From Canna indica (Eukaryota; Streptophyta; Magnoliopsida; Zingiberales; Cannaceae), in assembly GCA_034359265.1 (NCBI GenBank), contig CP136891.1, positions 43,082,001 through 43,146,000 of the forward strand: a stretch of 64,000 bases of DNA. The letters run 5' to 3'. Below are positions 1 to 12,127 of the stretch, one piece after another. A program made the position numbers and the translations under genes. The notes beneath the pieces were generated by a model. That model saw nothing but the letters and a program-made list of their open reading frames with translations, was not told the DNA's origin and made no database searches. Every line of letters starts with the position of its first letter. Position 1 is the stretch's first letter.

Positions 1-543
1 TCAACATGCATATCTAAATAATTATACTCCCCCTATCTATATGCAGGGTTTTTCTACATTTTCTTCCTTTTTACCTATATTTTTCTCCCCCTTTTGATAT
101 CAATCAAAAAGGGCAAAAAAAGTCAACCTATAGTCAAAGTTGAGACTCTAAATCTATTTTTCATGAAACATGAAAATCTCAACCAAAGGGATCAAAAACA
201 AACATTTAATACGAGACTAAATCATACATGATAGCAATGAGTGATAACTAAAATCCAAATTCGGAAATCATGTATAAACTCAAGTATCAATATTTTCAAG
301 TAACGGTCAAAATATCAAAAACCATTTTAGAAATAATTTTTCTCAGGTAATAGTGAGAACGATACCAAAGATAGAGTTATGATATCATACTTGATGTCTT
401 ATTTGAAAATTTCAACGAAAATCCAAAATATCGAAAAATGAGCACTTGGAAGGAACGATACTTTAAAGTTTCTAAATTCAATTTCAAAAATCCATAACAA
501 ATCTGTTTATACTCGAGATTTTTGAAATTTTTATGTCATAGCC
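1..543 (-). mobile_element. TR-GAG element K, 3' part of the internal spacer (segment 1)
   Basis: AT-rich non-coding sequence colinear, in the same minus orientation, with the spacer of element I starting near 59864. It carries the same purine/pyrimidine blocks (CTCCCCCTATCTATATGCA, then CTCCCCCTTTTGATATCAATC), which are the 3' end of the spacer read backwards. The 3' LTR of K should therefore lie less than about 100 bp left of the window. No coding sequence is seen. Element T interrupts it at 543/544 and it resumes at 7848. Confidence 0.8.
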
Positions 544-2650
544 TATAATACCCGAGATCTCCTAACATATAAGTTTTATGTGGTGCGGCGCACGGGGTCG
601 GGGAATAGCTAGGTAGAGTCGCGAGAATCGACACTAATGGCAGGTATAACTTAATTGGTTGACTCGCGAAGCATGTTGTATGACTTATGTGTTAGATTGA
701 TTTAAGTTGGGATGGAATCGGGTTACGGGTTGAGTCGGGGTTCGATTCGGACTCGGGTTGCGTTGAGTAATGAGACTTAAGTCTCGAGGGCACTTTGGTC
801 AAAAGCCAAAGGAGGGGGGGGGGGAATAAAACCCTTGACCTCAAGCTGCCGTGCGACTCAAGGGGAGGGAGATCTTGTGGACGGCGCCGATCTCGCGACG
901 TCGTTAAAGAAGCCGGGATTCATCTTCATCGAGTCCACCTTTACGTCTGATTGAGGTGAGTGGTTGATTTATTACTAAGGCGAGGCGGGTGGCCGAACCT
1001 TGGAGATCTTGTAATCGAGTTTTACGCGATGTTTCTTGCCGATTGATGTGGTTTCTCGGGTTTTGACTTCGGATGATGCGCATAGCTTTGATTATGTTTT
1101 GTTTTGATCGTGTTTATGTGATTTAGGGGTTGGCCGCATAGAGGAAAAAGGGGGAAGGTCATGCCGAAATTTTCCCCAATTTCCTCGAGTGGCTTATAAC
1201 CCATGGATCGTCTTCTTTTTGGTAAATATCAGATCCTTAGATTGATGCATGAGAATTGTTGTCGAAAGCATGCCATTCCTACCTAGAAGGCTCGGCCGAG
1301 CAAGGTGTTACCCTGCTCAAGTTCGGCCGAGCAAGGGTAAGGGTGGAATTGAAAGATTGATTAAATTATTCATGCTAGATTTCATGTTGGGTTGTTTTGA
1401 TTCATGCTTACGTGCTTGGGGTTAAATTGTATTTATGTTATGAGATTTCTCGCTCATCATATGAACTGTTAGTAGCGATAGATCTAGATTATCATGTTTA
1501 AGGATATGTTCTTGTTATTGCATACATGGTTAGGATTTAGTATAGCATACGAATCATGTAAAGGTTACAATTATATTATAATGCTAGTGCCCCATCATAC
1601 CATGTTATACTACTTGTTTCCTTACTAAGAATTTAGCTTTAATCGTTGAAATTAATCTCTTGCTCTAGCATTCATTTAGTTACCATTGTTGGTATTTAAT
1701 TTTGGTGATTATTGTTGGTAACTATTGCTAGTAATTATTGTTGATAAGAGTAGGCCACATTCTTCGCTATATTTCGTTTACTCAACTAAATCAAGTAGGA
1801 AGGATTTCTATACCTATGAATGGTAGTTACCTGGAGAAACAAAATACATAAACTAGGTGTCACACCTAGGGATAGACAGCGGACCTTAGCGTTCAGCTGG
1901 TACGATCCGAGGGATGTCTCGGATAAGGGCAGCCTGGATAAACCTAGATGGAATTATTACTGAAACATTGATTGTGTACTATGATTGAGATGGTCTACTG
2001 AGGCATGTCATCAGCCGAACGACTACCACACATCTCAGCGGTGATAGGGTCTTGAGATTGCACCAGCGGGCCCGCTTGGTGTTAGACTCTGGTGGCGGAG
2101 GGTCTTGAGATTCCATCAATGGGCACGCTGATGGTAGACTCGAGTCGGGTGGGACTAGCTATCTCTAACCCGGAGGTTCCAGAGACTAGTGGCCAAACTA
2201 GTCGACGGACCCGGGATTGATTGTTTTGTACATTATACACCTCGTTAGGCTGGTTAAGAAGGGCGGTTTGGCCTGGTTTGATAGGGTTGGGAAGCTTGGT
2301 ATGGCTGACCCCCCCCCCCCCCCCCCCCCCCTTCCCCCCTCTTACACATGAATAGGCCCATAGTGGCTGAATGGTATGAGTTGGTAAGGGCCAAGGAGGC
2401 CGGTTCAATCATTTTGGTGACTTGACATGTTGTTTAGCTTAAATTCCTTGACTGTACCATACTGTTGTATATGTTATCTTAACCGGGATTTTAGTGGAAG
2501 TTCGAGAGAACCACTCACTGAGTTCCTCGTGGACTCACGGTTTATTTATTGTTGTTTTGTAGAGCCCAACCCGTGAGGTATGGCTTGGTGGCATGGTGCA
2601 GCTGGAGTATAGGTGGAGGCACAGATCTCGTGCTAGCATGTCTACATACG
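544..2650 (+). repeat. T 5' LTR (3' end missing)
   Basis: Matches 5754-7847 closely from its first base. Similarity stops around 2640, just after the shared GGAGGCACAGATCTCGT, so the last ~270 bp of the LTR and the primer-binding site are not recognisable. Relative to the 3' LTR it keeps ~230 bp around 2069-2300 that the other copy has lost. A TATA-like GAATAAAACC near 824 follows a G-run and may be the promoter. Confidence 0.8.
2309..2331. repeat. 23-bp homopolymer C run in T 5' LTR
   Basis: Twenty-three consecutive C, then TT and six more C. The matching part of the 3' LTR near 7300 has only a short C run. This is either true homopolymer slippage or a sequencing or assembly artefact. Confidence 0.85.
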
Positions 2651-2773
2651 GTATAGTTATGCTTCGAGATCAGGCAACCACGACTGCACTCAGCACACCA
2701 TGCGGTTAGTAACTTAAATTATAATTGAATGAGTTGTTTGATATTAATGGTGAAATCATTTTTATGTTAGTGT

Positions 2774-3664
2774 GATGGACACCCGTAACGCTGCTCTGAG
2801 TGGAAGCGGTAGCAATTCCACCGAACACTGAGGCCGAGACTGAGATCGGGGCCAGGGCCATGGAAGAGAATAGTCAAGGGAAGAGGGACAAGATTCTACA
2901 GTTGTTCAGCTACAAGCTTAGGTAGCTCAATTAACAGAGCAGGGAGCAAAAGTTGAGACAACAGATGCAACAGCAACAACAACAGCCACCCTAACCGGTA
3001 CCCGTGGCCCCTAGGGTATCGGAGGTGGCTGAGCAGGTAGCATCGCAGGTTAGGGTCCCAGGGGCACCTACGTACGCAGACTTCGTCAAGTTCAGGCCGC
3101 CAGTATTCACCGGTACAGACCGACAAGTGGAAGTCGTCGAGTTCCTGGGGGACTATTACAAGCTGTGTATAGAACTGGGGTGTTTGTCAGAGGCAACAAC
3201 TCACGTGGAGGGTCTGAGACCTCAGATAGGTAGGCTTATCCATTACACCGAGGACTCCACATTTGCTCGGGTGGTGGATGAGGCCCTTCGGAAGGAAGCA
3301 CTGGTACCGTCCGAGAGAAATGATGGGCCACCCAAGAAGAAATTTGGGCCTCAAGGATCTGGAGGCCGGCCATGGCATTCAGAGGGGACTATGACCACCG
3401 TAGATCACCAGAGTCGTGAGCACAATAGTAGCCAGGGCCGCGGAGGCTCAGGGTCAGGGGTGATGAGGCAAACAGAGATAGGGGCACTACTCAGAAAATT
3501 GACATGCCGTAGTGTGGTCGTTGTAACTGGAAGCACTGGGGGACTTGCTATGGCCGCACAGATGCATGCTTCAGATGTGGATAGGTTGGGCACTTTAGGA
3601 AGGATTGCCCGGACAGAGGTGGCCAGAGATCTGAACTGTCAAAATGAAAAGCGTCGATGTCAGT
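2774..3664 (+). pseudogene. T gag pseudogene
   Basis: Remnant of a gypsy gag. A start-like ATG at 2774 opens a short frame broken by a stop after about 18 codons. A later open stretch (about 3004-3664) contains the chromovirus gag motif FxxFRPPVFTG-like (KFRPPVFTGT). Much of the capsid core is deleted, because the sequence passes directly to a polar region. The CCHC zinc knuckle survives in another frame at 3567-3611, reading CFRCG-stop-VGHFRKDCP, so a TAG at 3582 lies inside the knuckle. At least one frameshift separates capsid from knuckle. It cannot make a working nucleocapsid. Confidence 0.75.
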
Positions 3665-4290
3665 AGGGTCAGTGGCACAAAAGGGTCAGATGCATAGCAG
3701 AGGGCTGCAGGCTAGTCACTCTGTGAAACCGTCTGCCCAAGTTTACGCCATGAACCGTTATGGGGCAGAGGCATCTAGAGCAGTGGTAACATGTACTATT
3801 TTAGTCTGTTCATCTGCTGCTTATGTTCTGTTTGATCCGGGTGCCACAGACTCGTTTGTATTTGCCAAATTTGCTGCTGAGTTACCTATGGTACCTTCCC
3901 TGCTTGACGGGCCATTTGTGGTATCAATGCCTACGGGATGCAATTGTAGCTAAATCAAATTTCCAAAACTGCGAAGTGCTTATCTATGGCCATGAATTGA
4001 GGGCAGATTTGACACTCCTGCCCATGCTTGAACTCGATGTCATTCTCGGCATGGATTGGCTGACGGAGCACTTTGCAATACTGGATTGTAGGGCTAAGGT
4101 AGCCATGTTCAGCAAGCTCGGGTTGCGGCAGTTCACCTTCCAAGGAGAAGGAAGGAGCGAGCTGATTGGGGTCATCTCAACCCTTAAAGCTCGTAAACTA
4201 CTTCAAGGAGGCTGCCAGTCCTTCCTGGCCTTCATATTTGTGGTCGAGGAAAAAGGGGGTGCGACAGGGGATATCGGTGGAACTTAGGTA
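3657..4290 (+). pseudogene. T retropepsin (protease) pseudogene
   Basis: Reads through a typical gypsy protease: ILVCSSAAYVLFDPGATDSF is the catalytic flap start, where DSGAS/DTGAT has become DPGAT. After a frame change come YGHELRADLTLLPMLELDVI and LGMDWLTEH, the hallmark end of the plant gypsy aspartic protease. The catalytic Asp is present, but the next residue is Pro and the frame is broken at about 3950. The enzyme would normally cleave the Gag-Pol polyprotein inside the virus-like particle. Confidence 0.8.
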
Positions 4291-4299
4291 GTCTGTGAA

Positions 4300-4977
4300 T
4301 TCCGCGATGTGTTTGCCGAGGAGTTGTCGGGATTGCCGCCCAGGAGAGAGGTTGATTTCTACATTGATTTGCAGCCCATGGTGAAGCCGATCTCCATCCG
4401 ACCCTATAGGATGGCGCCGACCGAACTTAGGGAGTTAAAAGTGCAATTGCAAGAGATGCTAGACCTGGGCTTCATTCGGCCGAGTGTGTCACCATGGGGT
4501 GCTCCGGTACTCTTCGTGAAGGAGAAGGATGGGTCTATGCGCATGTGCATTGACTATAGGCAGCTGAATAAAGTGACGATCAAGAATCGTTACCCACTGC
4601 CAAGGATAGATGATTTGTTTGACCAACTGTAGGGGGCACGATGGTTTTCTAAGATTGATTTGAGGTCCGGATACCACCAGCTGAGAATCCGGGACTGTGA
4701 TGTTCCTAAGACTGCCTTCAGGACTCACTATGGCCACTACGAGTTCCTAGTAATGTCTTTTGGTCTGACCAATGCACCTGCAGCTTTCATGGACTTGATG
4801 AATCGAGCGTTTAAGGATTACCTGGACAGTTTTGTGATCGTCTTCATTAACGACATCTTCGTGTACTCCAAGAGTGAGGAGGAGCACTCCGAACACTTGC
4901 GGATGGTTCTGGAAACCCTCAGAGAGCACCGGTTGTTCGCTAAATTCTCCGAGTGTAATTCTGGTTGGAAAGTGTAG
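4300..4977 (+). pseudogene. T reverse transcriptase pseudogene
   Basis: Gypsy reverse transcriptase. Motifs in order are [58 protein letters not shown], then a TAG at 4630, then [35 protein letters not shown] and [11 protein letters not shown]. The catalytic FIDD box reads [13 protein letters not shown]: the first aspartate of the pair is Asn, which should abolish polymerase activity. A frameshift near 4965 follows. The change is a G-to-A transition of the kind common in methylated plant repeats. Confidence 0.88.
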
Positions 4978-5275
4978 GGTTCCTGGGCCATGTAGTGTCC
5001 AAGGAAGGGATAAGGGTGGATCCTGCAAAGGTGGAGGCTGTGCAGAACTGGAGACGGCCAACCAGCATGACTGAGATCCGTAGCTTTCTTGGGTTGGTCG
5101 GGTATTACCGTAAGTTTGTAGAAAATTTCTCCAGGATTGCAGCCCCTTTGACTCGGTTGACTCAGAAAAGGGTCAAATTTGTTTCAAACGACAAGTGCGA
5201 GGCGAGCTTTCAGAAGCTCAAGGATTGCTTGACGTCGGCACCCGTGTTGGTCATACCTTCCGGTTCATGAGGATT
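4965..5275 (+). pseudogene. T RT connection / RNase H start, pseudogene
   Basis: Continues the polyprotein in another frame: [20 protein letters not shown], then [16 protein letters not shown], then [13 protein letters not shown] and a stop. This is the thumb/connection region and the first residues before the RNase H core. The sequence then jumps directly into the integrase C-terminal domain, so the RNase H active site and the whole HHCC plus DDE integrase core are missing (about 2 kb by comparison with complete family members). Confidence 0.8.
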
Positions 5276-5749
5276 TGTGGTGTTCGCGGAAGGCGACTTG
5301 GTGTTCCTAAAGGTTTCCCCCATGAAAGGGGTAGTCCGGTTTGGGAAGAAGTGGGAGTTGAGCCCTAGGTTCATTGGGCCTTTCCCTATTCTCAAGCGGA
5401 GAGGAGCGCGGTGGCTTACGAGCTTGCTTTGCCTCCTAGCCGGAGCAGAGTTCACCTAGTTTTTCATGAATCAATGCTCCGGAGATATGTGAGGGATGAA
5501 TCCCATGTGATCGAGCCGACTGCGGTTGAGGTGGACACGGCGATCTCGTATGAGGAGAGGCCAGCAGAGGTACTTGACCGACATATCAGGAAGCTGAGAT
5601 CTAAGGAAATTCCCTTGGTGAAAGTTAGGTGGGAGCATCATACCGAGCAAGAGGCTACCTGGGAAGTAGAGTGGGACATGAGGGAGCACTACCCCTCCCT
5701 ATTCCAGGATATGGTGAGTCCCTATGCTTTACTAAATTCGAGGACATGA
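5276..5749 (+). pseudogene. T integrase C-terminus with chromodomain, pseudogene
   Basis: Resumes at FAEGDLVFLKVSPMKGVVRF and SPRFIGPFPIL, the conserved integrase C-terminal (GPF/Y) module. After a frameshift near 5410 come VHLVFHESMLRRYV, EERPAEVLDRHIRKLRSKEI and PLVKVRWEHHTEQEATWEVE, a chromodomain of the plant chromovirus type. It ends with MREHYPSLF shortly before the 3' LTR. The chromodomain directs integration to heterochromatin in this clade, which fits the location. Confidence 0.83.
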
Positions 5750-5753
5750 AGGT

Positions 5754-7847
5754 TGTAATACCTGGGATCTCCTAACATATAAGTTTTATGTGGTGCGGCA
5801 CATGGGATCGATGAATAGCCAGGTTGAGTCACGAGAATCGACACTAATGGTAGGTATAACTTAATTGGTTGACGCGTGAAGCATGTTGTATGACTTATGT
5901 GTTAGATTGATTTAAGTTGGGATGGAATCGGGTTATGGGTTGAGTCGGGGTCCGATTCAGACTCGGGTTGCGTTGAGTAATGAGACTTAAGTCTCGAGGG
6001 CACTTTGGTCAAAAGCCAAAGGAGGGGGGGGAATAAAACCCTTGACCTCAAGCTGCCGTGCGGCTCAAGGGGAGGGAGATCTTGTGGACGGCGCCGATCT
6101 CACGACGTCGTTAAAGAAGCCGGGATTCATCTTCATCGAGTCCACCTTTACGTCTGATTGAGGTGAGTGGTTGATTTATTAGCAAGGCGAGGCGGGTGGC
6201 CGAACCTTGGAGATCTTGTAATCGAGTTTTACGCGATGTTTCTTGCCGATTGATGTGGTTTCTCGGGTTTGGACTTCGGATGATGCGCATAACTTTGATT
6301 ATGTTTTGTTTTGATCGTGTTTATGTGATTTAGGGGTTGGCCGCATAGAGGAAAAAGGGGGAAGGTCATGCCGAAATTTTCCCCAATTTCCTCGAGTGGC
6401 TTATAACCCATGGATCGTCTTCTTTTTGGTAAATATCAGATCCTTAGATTGATGCATGAGAATTGTTGTCGAAAGCATGCCATTCCTACCTAAAAGGCTC
6501 GGCCGAGCAAGGTGTTACCCTGCTCAAGTTCGGCCGAGCAAGGGTAAGGGTGGAATTGAAAGATTGATTAAATTATTCATGCTAGATTTCATGTTGGGTT
6601 GTTTTGATTCATGCTTACGTGCTTGGGGTTAAATTGTATTTATGTTATGAGATTTCTCGCTCATCATATGAACTGTTAGTAGCGATAGATCTAGATTATC
6701 ATGTTTAAGGATATGTTCTTGTTATTGCATACATGGTTAGGATTTAGTATAGCATACGAATCATGTAAATGTTACAATTATACTATAATGCTAGTGCCCC
6801 ATCATACCATGTTATACTACTTGTTTCCTTACTAAGAATTTAGCTTTAATCGTTGAAATTAATCTCTTGCTCTAGCATTCATTTAGTTACCATTGTTGGT
6901 ATTTAATTTTGGTGATTATTGTTGGTAACTATTGCTAGTAATTATTGTTGATAAGAGTAGGCCACATTCTTCGCTATATTTCGTTTACTCAACTAAATCA
7001 AGTAGGAAGGATTTCTATACCTATGAATGGTAGTTACCCGAAGAAACAAAATACATACACTAGGTGTCACACCTAGGGATAGACAACAGACCTTAGTGTT
7101 CAGCTGGTACGATCCGAGGGAAGTCTCGGATAAGGGCACTGCCCGGATAAACCTAGATGGAATTATTACTGAAACATTGATTGTGTACTGTGATTGAGAT
7201 GGTCTACTGAGGCGTGTCATCAGCCGAACGGCTACCACACGTCTCAGCGGTTATAGGGTCTTGAGATTGCACCAGCGGGCCCATAATGGTATGGCCGAAC
7301 CCCCCTACACATGAATAGGCCCATAGTGGCCGAATGGTATGAGTTGATAAGGGCCAAGGAGGCCGGTTCAATCATTTTGGTGACTTGACATGTTGTTTAG
7401 CTTAAATTCCTTGATTGTACCATACTGTTGTATATGTTATCTTAACCGGGATTTAAGTGGAGGTTTGAGAGAACCGCTCACTGAGTTCCTTGTGGACTCA
7501 CTGAGGTACGGCCTAGTGTCATGGGCAGATGGAGTGTAGGTGGAGGCACAGATCTCGTAGCAGGCGTCCGTAGAGTCATAGTCGTGTTAGTTAGGGTTGA
7601 TGGTCATGCACTGAGTAGTCATTTGTAAAAACATTTACGGTTTTAAACTTGAACTGTTATTTGAAAAACTGAGTTGTTTCTTTAAACTTAAAACTGTTTG
7701 AAATTAATAAAGTTTGGTCGCCGTTTATTTCATGGTTTTTCGATGGTTCAGTATTGTTCTTTTAAGATTGGATAAGTGCGTGTGGTAGGATTCGGAGTAT
7801 TGACACTTACCCTAGCCAGTCACGCGACCCCGGGTTGGGGTGTGACA
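5754..7847 (+). repeat. T 3' LTR
   Basis: Starts TGTAATACC and ends GGTGTGACA. Long stretches match the 5' LTR almost base for base. For example, the 183-bp open frames at 1022-1204 and 6229-6411 (minus) translate identically and differ only at scattered silent sites. It lacks ~230 bp and ~36 bp present in the 5' copy. TATA-like GAATAAAACC lies near 6030. Confidence 0.85.
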
Positions 7848-9770
7848 TAGACTAGATTTCCAAAGGAAGATGCAGATTCAAGAATCAACCAAAAAACATT
7901 TTTTTGTTTTTTTCTAAAATTCACTAAGTTCTAGTAGCATTTTCGTAAATAATTGGATTTTTTCAAAATATTTCCAGATTTCATTCAAACTTTCCAAATA
8001 CCAAGATATGGTAATCTAAAATATGTGTATCAAGTTTGAAGTGAAAATAATATCATTTGATCAAAATATGAAATTAGCACGATTTCATTCAAAGTAGGTA
8101 TGAAAATATGAAAATGCTAAGTACCAAATTTTGCTATCTACTCATATTTTCTCAAATTTAGGCGCATACACATCTAACATGAGTGAATCTAAGTATGTCA
8201 ATCAAGTTTGGGTTTAAAAAGAGGTTTCCAAGTCACTTTGTTGACTTCGGTCAAAGTATACTTCAAGTTTACAAAAATTAAACTTTTTAATCCTTATAAA
8301 ATCATATTCTTGACAAATTTTTTTGAAACTTTAACTGAAAAAACTATATTTTTCAAGGGATCTACAGGTTCAAGAATCAGCCAAAAATCAATTTTCTATA
8401 AATTCATAAAATTCCTGAAAGTCGAGGGGCAATTTCAAAATTTTAGGTATTTTTTCAAAAGTTATCAATTTTGATTCAAACTTTTGAGACATTGTTGAAT
8501 GATCATTTAAGATGTGTTTGTCAAGTTTGAGCTCAAAATGAATTCTCTTAGTTCATTTTTCATCATATCTTGATTTCAATAAAAAAAACTAATATTTCTA
8601 GCTATCATTCAAATTATCAAAATCATTCTTAGAAATGATTTTATTCAAGCAATGGTGTGAATGATATTAGAAATGGAATCGAAATGGTACATATGAGTTT
8701 TTATTTGAAGCTTTTGACGAAAAATCAAAGTATTGGAAAGATGAGTATTGAAAGTAAGTGATACTTTGTATTTCTGAAATCCAACTTCAAAATTCCATTA
8801 TAAATCAGATTATTGATGAAATTTTTTGAAATTTTTACACAGCAAACTAGATTTTTCAATGAAGGTTTAGTTTCAAGAATCAATTAAAAATGATTTTTCT
8901 ACATTTTTCTAAAAATAATTAAAAATACTAAAATTTCAATGGCATTTCCGTAACTTTTAGTTATTTGTCAAAACATGTTCAGTTTTTATTCAAACTTCTA
9001 TGACACAACATAATGGTCATGTAAAGAGTGTATGTCAAGTTTGAGATAAAAATTATGTCCTTAAGTCAAGATATCAACCTAGCATGATTTCATTCAAAAC
9101 TAAGCCCGTTATTAGAAAACTTGCTAAGTGTCAATCTTATCATTTACTCATAGTTTTTCAAATTTAAACCTATGGACACCTAACATGAGTAACTATAAAC
9201 ATGTTTCTCAAATATGGATTGAAAATGAGATATCTAAGTCAATTTGTTAACTTGGGTCAACTTGGTTCAAAAGAGATTATCATGAAATGACCTCTATGTC
9301 ATTTTATCCATATCCATATAAATTTTTCATTCTAAATTAAAGGAAACATGTCATACCTATTCCTAAACAAGTTTATGAAGTTTGGACTTAAAATAAAGTG
9401 TCCAAGTCGATTTGTTGACTTGAGTCAAATTTTTCCAAGTTTAAGTCCCCTAAACTAATCTAGTTATCACCTTCTTCATCTACACATGAATTTTCAAGTT
9501 TAAATGCCTAGAATCATGTGACATGTGTATCTAAACATGTTTACCTACTACTAACTCAAAATGAGGTCTCTAATAAAGAATTTTAACCTAGTCCAATTTC
9601 ATTCAATATCAACATCATGAAATCACCTAAATATCAAAATATTGCTTACTCATGAAATTTCATAGATTTATCATGCAAAATCAATCAAGAGTATAGAGAC
9701 ATCATTAAAGCATGAATACTCAACTATTAACTATACTAAGATTTTTGCAAAACTGAAATCATACCTCATT
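7848..9770 (-). mobile_element. TR-GAG element K, internal spacer (segment 2)
   Basis: Continues segment 1 across element T, colinear with the I spacer at about 60450-61930. It is non-coding and AT-rich, made of degenerate internal repeats. Blocks such as 8080-8300 and 9084-9280 share the pattern GATTTCATTCAAA, CATGAGT, then a GTTGACTT/GTCAA pair. Similarity to the family ends near 9770, before the gag end is reached, where element J begins. Confidence 0.8.
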
Positions 9771-10854
9771 CTAGTAGAGAAACAAGGGTATGTGCCATAT
9801 GATATGCAACATGTCTATTATCACAAAAGGTCTTGTGTTTGCACAACAAACCCGTTATAGCAATAGACACACTTGTACCTCATAACGATGGAAGGCGTGA
9901 CCGATATTCTTAATATCTTAGCCATTCAGACTTAATATTATTTGAGGGTTTCTTCATTCAATTATAATTATCTAAGCTATCAACAATTGAAGCAAAACCA
10001 ACAAATAAAACCATAAAGTAAATAACGATGATTATGGATGTTCTAAGGGTTCCACCCGAGCCACCGGGCGAACCAAGGCCATCATCATCATCCTAGGGTT
10101 TTAGGGAGCCTCGTCTCACCAAGGCGCTGCCAAAAAACATCTTGCAGGTTGCTGGTTCCATCAGTGCCTTCCCGGGGCTCAAGTCGTCATCATCATGGCG
10201 CCAAACACCTCCTCTCCGCGCGCGCACCAAAATGGGGCAGCAAGCGTGCTCGTCACGAATCTGCCCCTAAACTTCTAATTTTACAAAACTAAAAGAAGAA
10301 GACCCCAAGCAACCCTTGGGGACAGGTTTAAGGAAAGGGAGAAGAAGATTACATCAGAATTCTCAATAGGAAGGCAGGGGTACGCAAGCCCTATTCAAAA
10401 GTAACAATGTTGAAATTTCACAAATTTACAAGCAATCAACACAACACATTTTACACACAGTCACATCACATAGGGCTCATCCATAATCACCCTTTCATGC
10501 ATCTTAACAATTAAGAAAAATAAAGGAAAAAAAAAACAGAATCCGAAAATGCGCTAATCGGGTTACGTTTCCACCCAAAACGGTCCAAATAACACATGCT
10601 GAAAATTTGAGTTTTCGGGACTGTTCAACCATGAACCCACGGGGTTCTTGAGTTCTAAATCCGTCCAAGACAAGTTTGGACAGGAGGCTACCACCCCAAT
10701 TCATCGCATAAACCATGGGGACAAAAGAATAACTCAAGAACCCCCGAAAATAAAAACCGAGCAGCATGACGTTTAGGGAGCGAACGGTTTGTAAATGCAA
10801 CAATAATGCGTAATAAAATTCCGAAAAAATTGCTAAAGGTGGCTCTGATACCAC
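9771..10854 (-). mobile_element. Element J, partial internal region
   Basis: Sequence between the K break and the J LTR. On the minus strand it begins with a primer-binding site and runs into about 1 kb with no protein homology I recognise. The 124-codon minus frame at 10504-10878 overlaps both PBS and LTR and shows no domain. A GC-rich patch around 10050-10260 is unexplained. No second J LTR occurs to the left, so the element is truncated. Confidence 0.5.
10841..10853 (-). other. J primer-binding site (tRNA-iMet type)
   Basis: On the minus strand the sequence is TGGTATCAGAGCC, one base from the LTR end. It is complementary to the 3' end of plant initiator tRNA-Met. This fixes J as minus-oriented and its LTR at 10855-12127 as a 5' LTR. 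Confidence 0.85.
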
Positions 10855-12127
10855 TGTTGGGATAGGAAGAAGAAGCACAATGGAAAAAGCAATTTAAAAT
10901 TCAAAATATCCCTAAGCCAGCGATAAACTTTACCAATCTTTAAGGAATTCAATCTACGAGTAGAAGGAGAAGATTTACCTTATACTACGGATGATATGGC
11001 TGCTCCTATCCCCGTTTTAAGACGCAAATGCGCATGTCCTCCAAGGAAATTCCACACCAAGTGCCTCGCAACAAGGGGGCAGCAAACACGGAGATTCGTT
11101 GTGGCTCAACGGAGAGGCAATCTCAACCCCAAAACATACCAAGGTGAAGCCAGTCCTTCCACCAAGAACCGAGCACCAAAAGGGAGGAAGAGGGGATGAG
11201 AAAACCATGGAATGAGGAGTAAGATGAAGGAATACCTCGCTGTCCTTCTTGGACTCCTCCAAGAAGATGAAGTAGATGACACACCCAAGAGGAAGAAACC
11301 TTCAATCGGCTTCACAAAATCGGGGAAGGAAGCTTTAGATGGCCCGCCACCCAAGGAGATGAAGATGAATTCTTGGAGCTTTTCTCTTCAAGAAGCCTAT
11401 CAAGAATGCAATCCTAAACCTTCTCCAAGATGAGTAACTAATTTGATTAAACCTTCTCCAAGATGAGCAATTCAAAATTTTAGGGTTTGCCTCCAAAATA
11501 ATAATTTATATTTAATGGATTTATAATTAATTCGAAATTAATTAAATCTAAATAAATATAAATTTTAATTTATCTCTATAAATTAAATTCTTATTGATTA
11601 GGATTTATCATGTACCAATCCCTACAATTTAGGGATGCCCTAGAAATTAGGGTTACCGAGCAACTCCTTTCTCGCATATTCATTCCTATAGGAAACATCT
11701 TTCCTGTCATGTACGTAAATGAGATCCATGATCGTGTTGCAGCATGTCCATGCTAGTAGACATATAGTACCACATACGCACTTTATCTCATATGGTCCGT
11801 TACGAGGGAAGCCTGTTGTGTGTGACCCATTGGGCCCCACACTAAGCCAATAGTGAGTTGTGCATAACGGCGAGTCATATCCGATAGAACGACTTCTATT
11901 CAAATCTTACGAGCCACCACTAAAACCCCTTTAGTGAGGTCGTGAGAGACTCCACTCACAAGTCAAGATTGACGTCGAGCAACATGTCATGACTACCCGG
12001 ATAGTGTGAGGTTAAATCTACATGGGATCGAACGCCCTTCGGCGATTAGTTACCATGCACCTAAGTCCCTCGGTTACCACATCCCGAAGTCGGCTAGGGT
12101 ACGAAAGAAGTGTCATACCCTAATACA
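10855..12127 (-). repeat. J 5' LTR
   Basis: On the minus strand it starts TGTATTAGGGTATGACAC at 12127 and ends ATCCCAACA at 10855, next to the PBS, giving ~1.27 kb. The right flank ACAAT belongs to a CACTA transposase fragment, so J landed in, or was joined to, that fragment. Short plus and minus frames between 10996 and 11433 are LTR sequence without protein features. Confidence 0.72.

Larger units (their letters stand above)
544..7847 (+). mobile_element. Element T: defective Ty3/gypsy chromovirus (Tekay/Del-like) LTR retrotransposon
   Basis: A 7.3-kb element with two direct LTRs starting TATAATACC (5', first G mutated) and TGTAATACC (3'), the latter ending GGTGTGACA. Flanking 5-mers TAGCC (539-543) and TAGAC (7848-7852) look like a target-site duplication with one change. 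Joining the flanks restores the spacer of TR-GAG element K. The inside holds broken gag, protease, reverse transcriptase, the start of RNase H and an integrase C-terminus with a chromodomain, in the gypsy order. The RNase H core and integrase catalytic core are deleted. Confidence 0.9.

Noticed and set aside
1022..1204. Conserved 60-aa minus-strand protein present twice (also 6229-6411)
   Set aside because: The two copies are the same LTR segment; identity reflects LTR duplication at insertion, not a gene.
10050..10410. GC-rich patch as a captured host gene fragment
   Set aside because: No frame or splice pattern supports a protein and nothing recognisable was found; kept only as an unexplained part of J.
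10504..10878. 124-codon minus-strand frame
   Set aside because: It runs from the J LTR through the PBS; no domain, and translation across a PBS is not expected.
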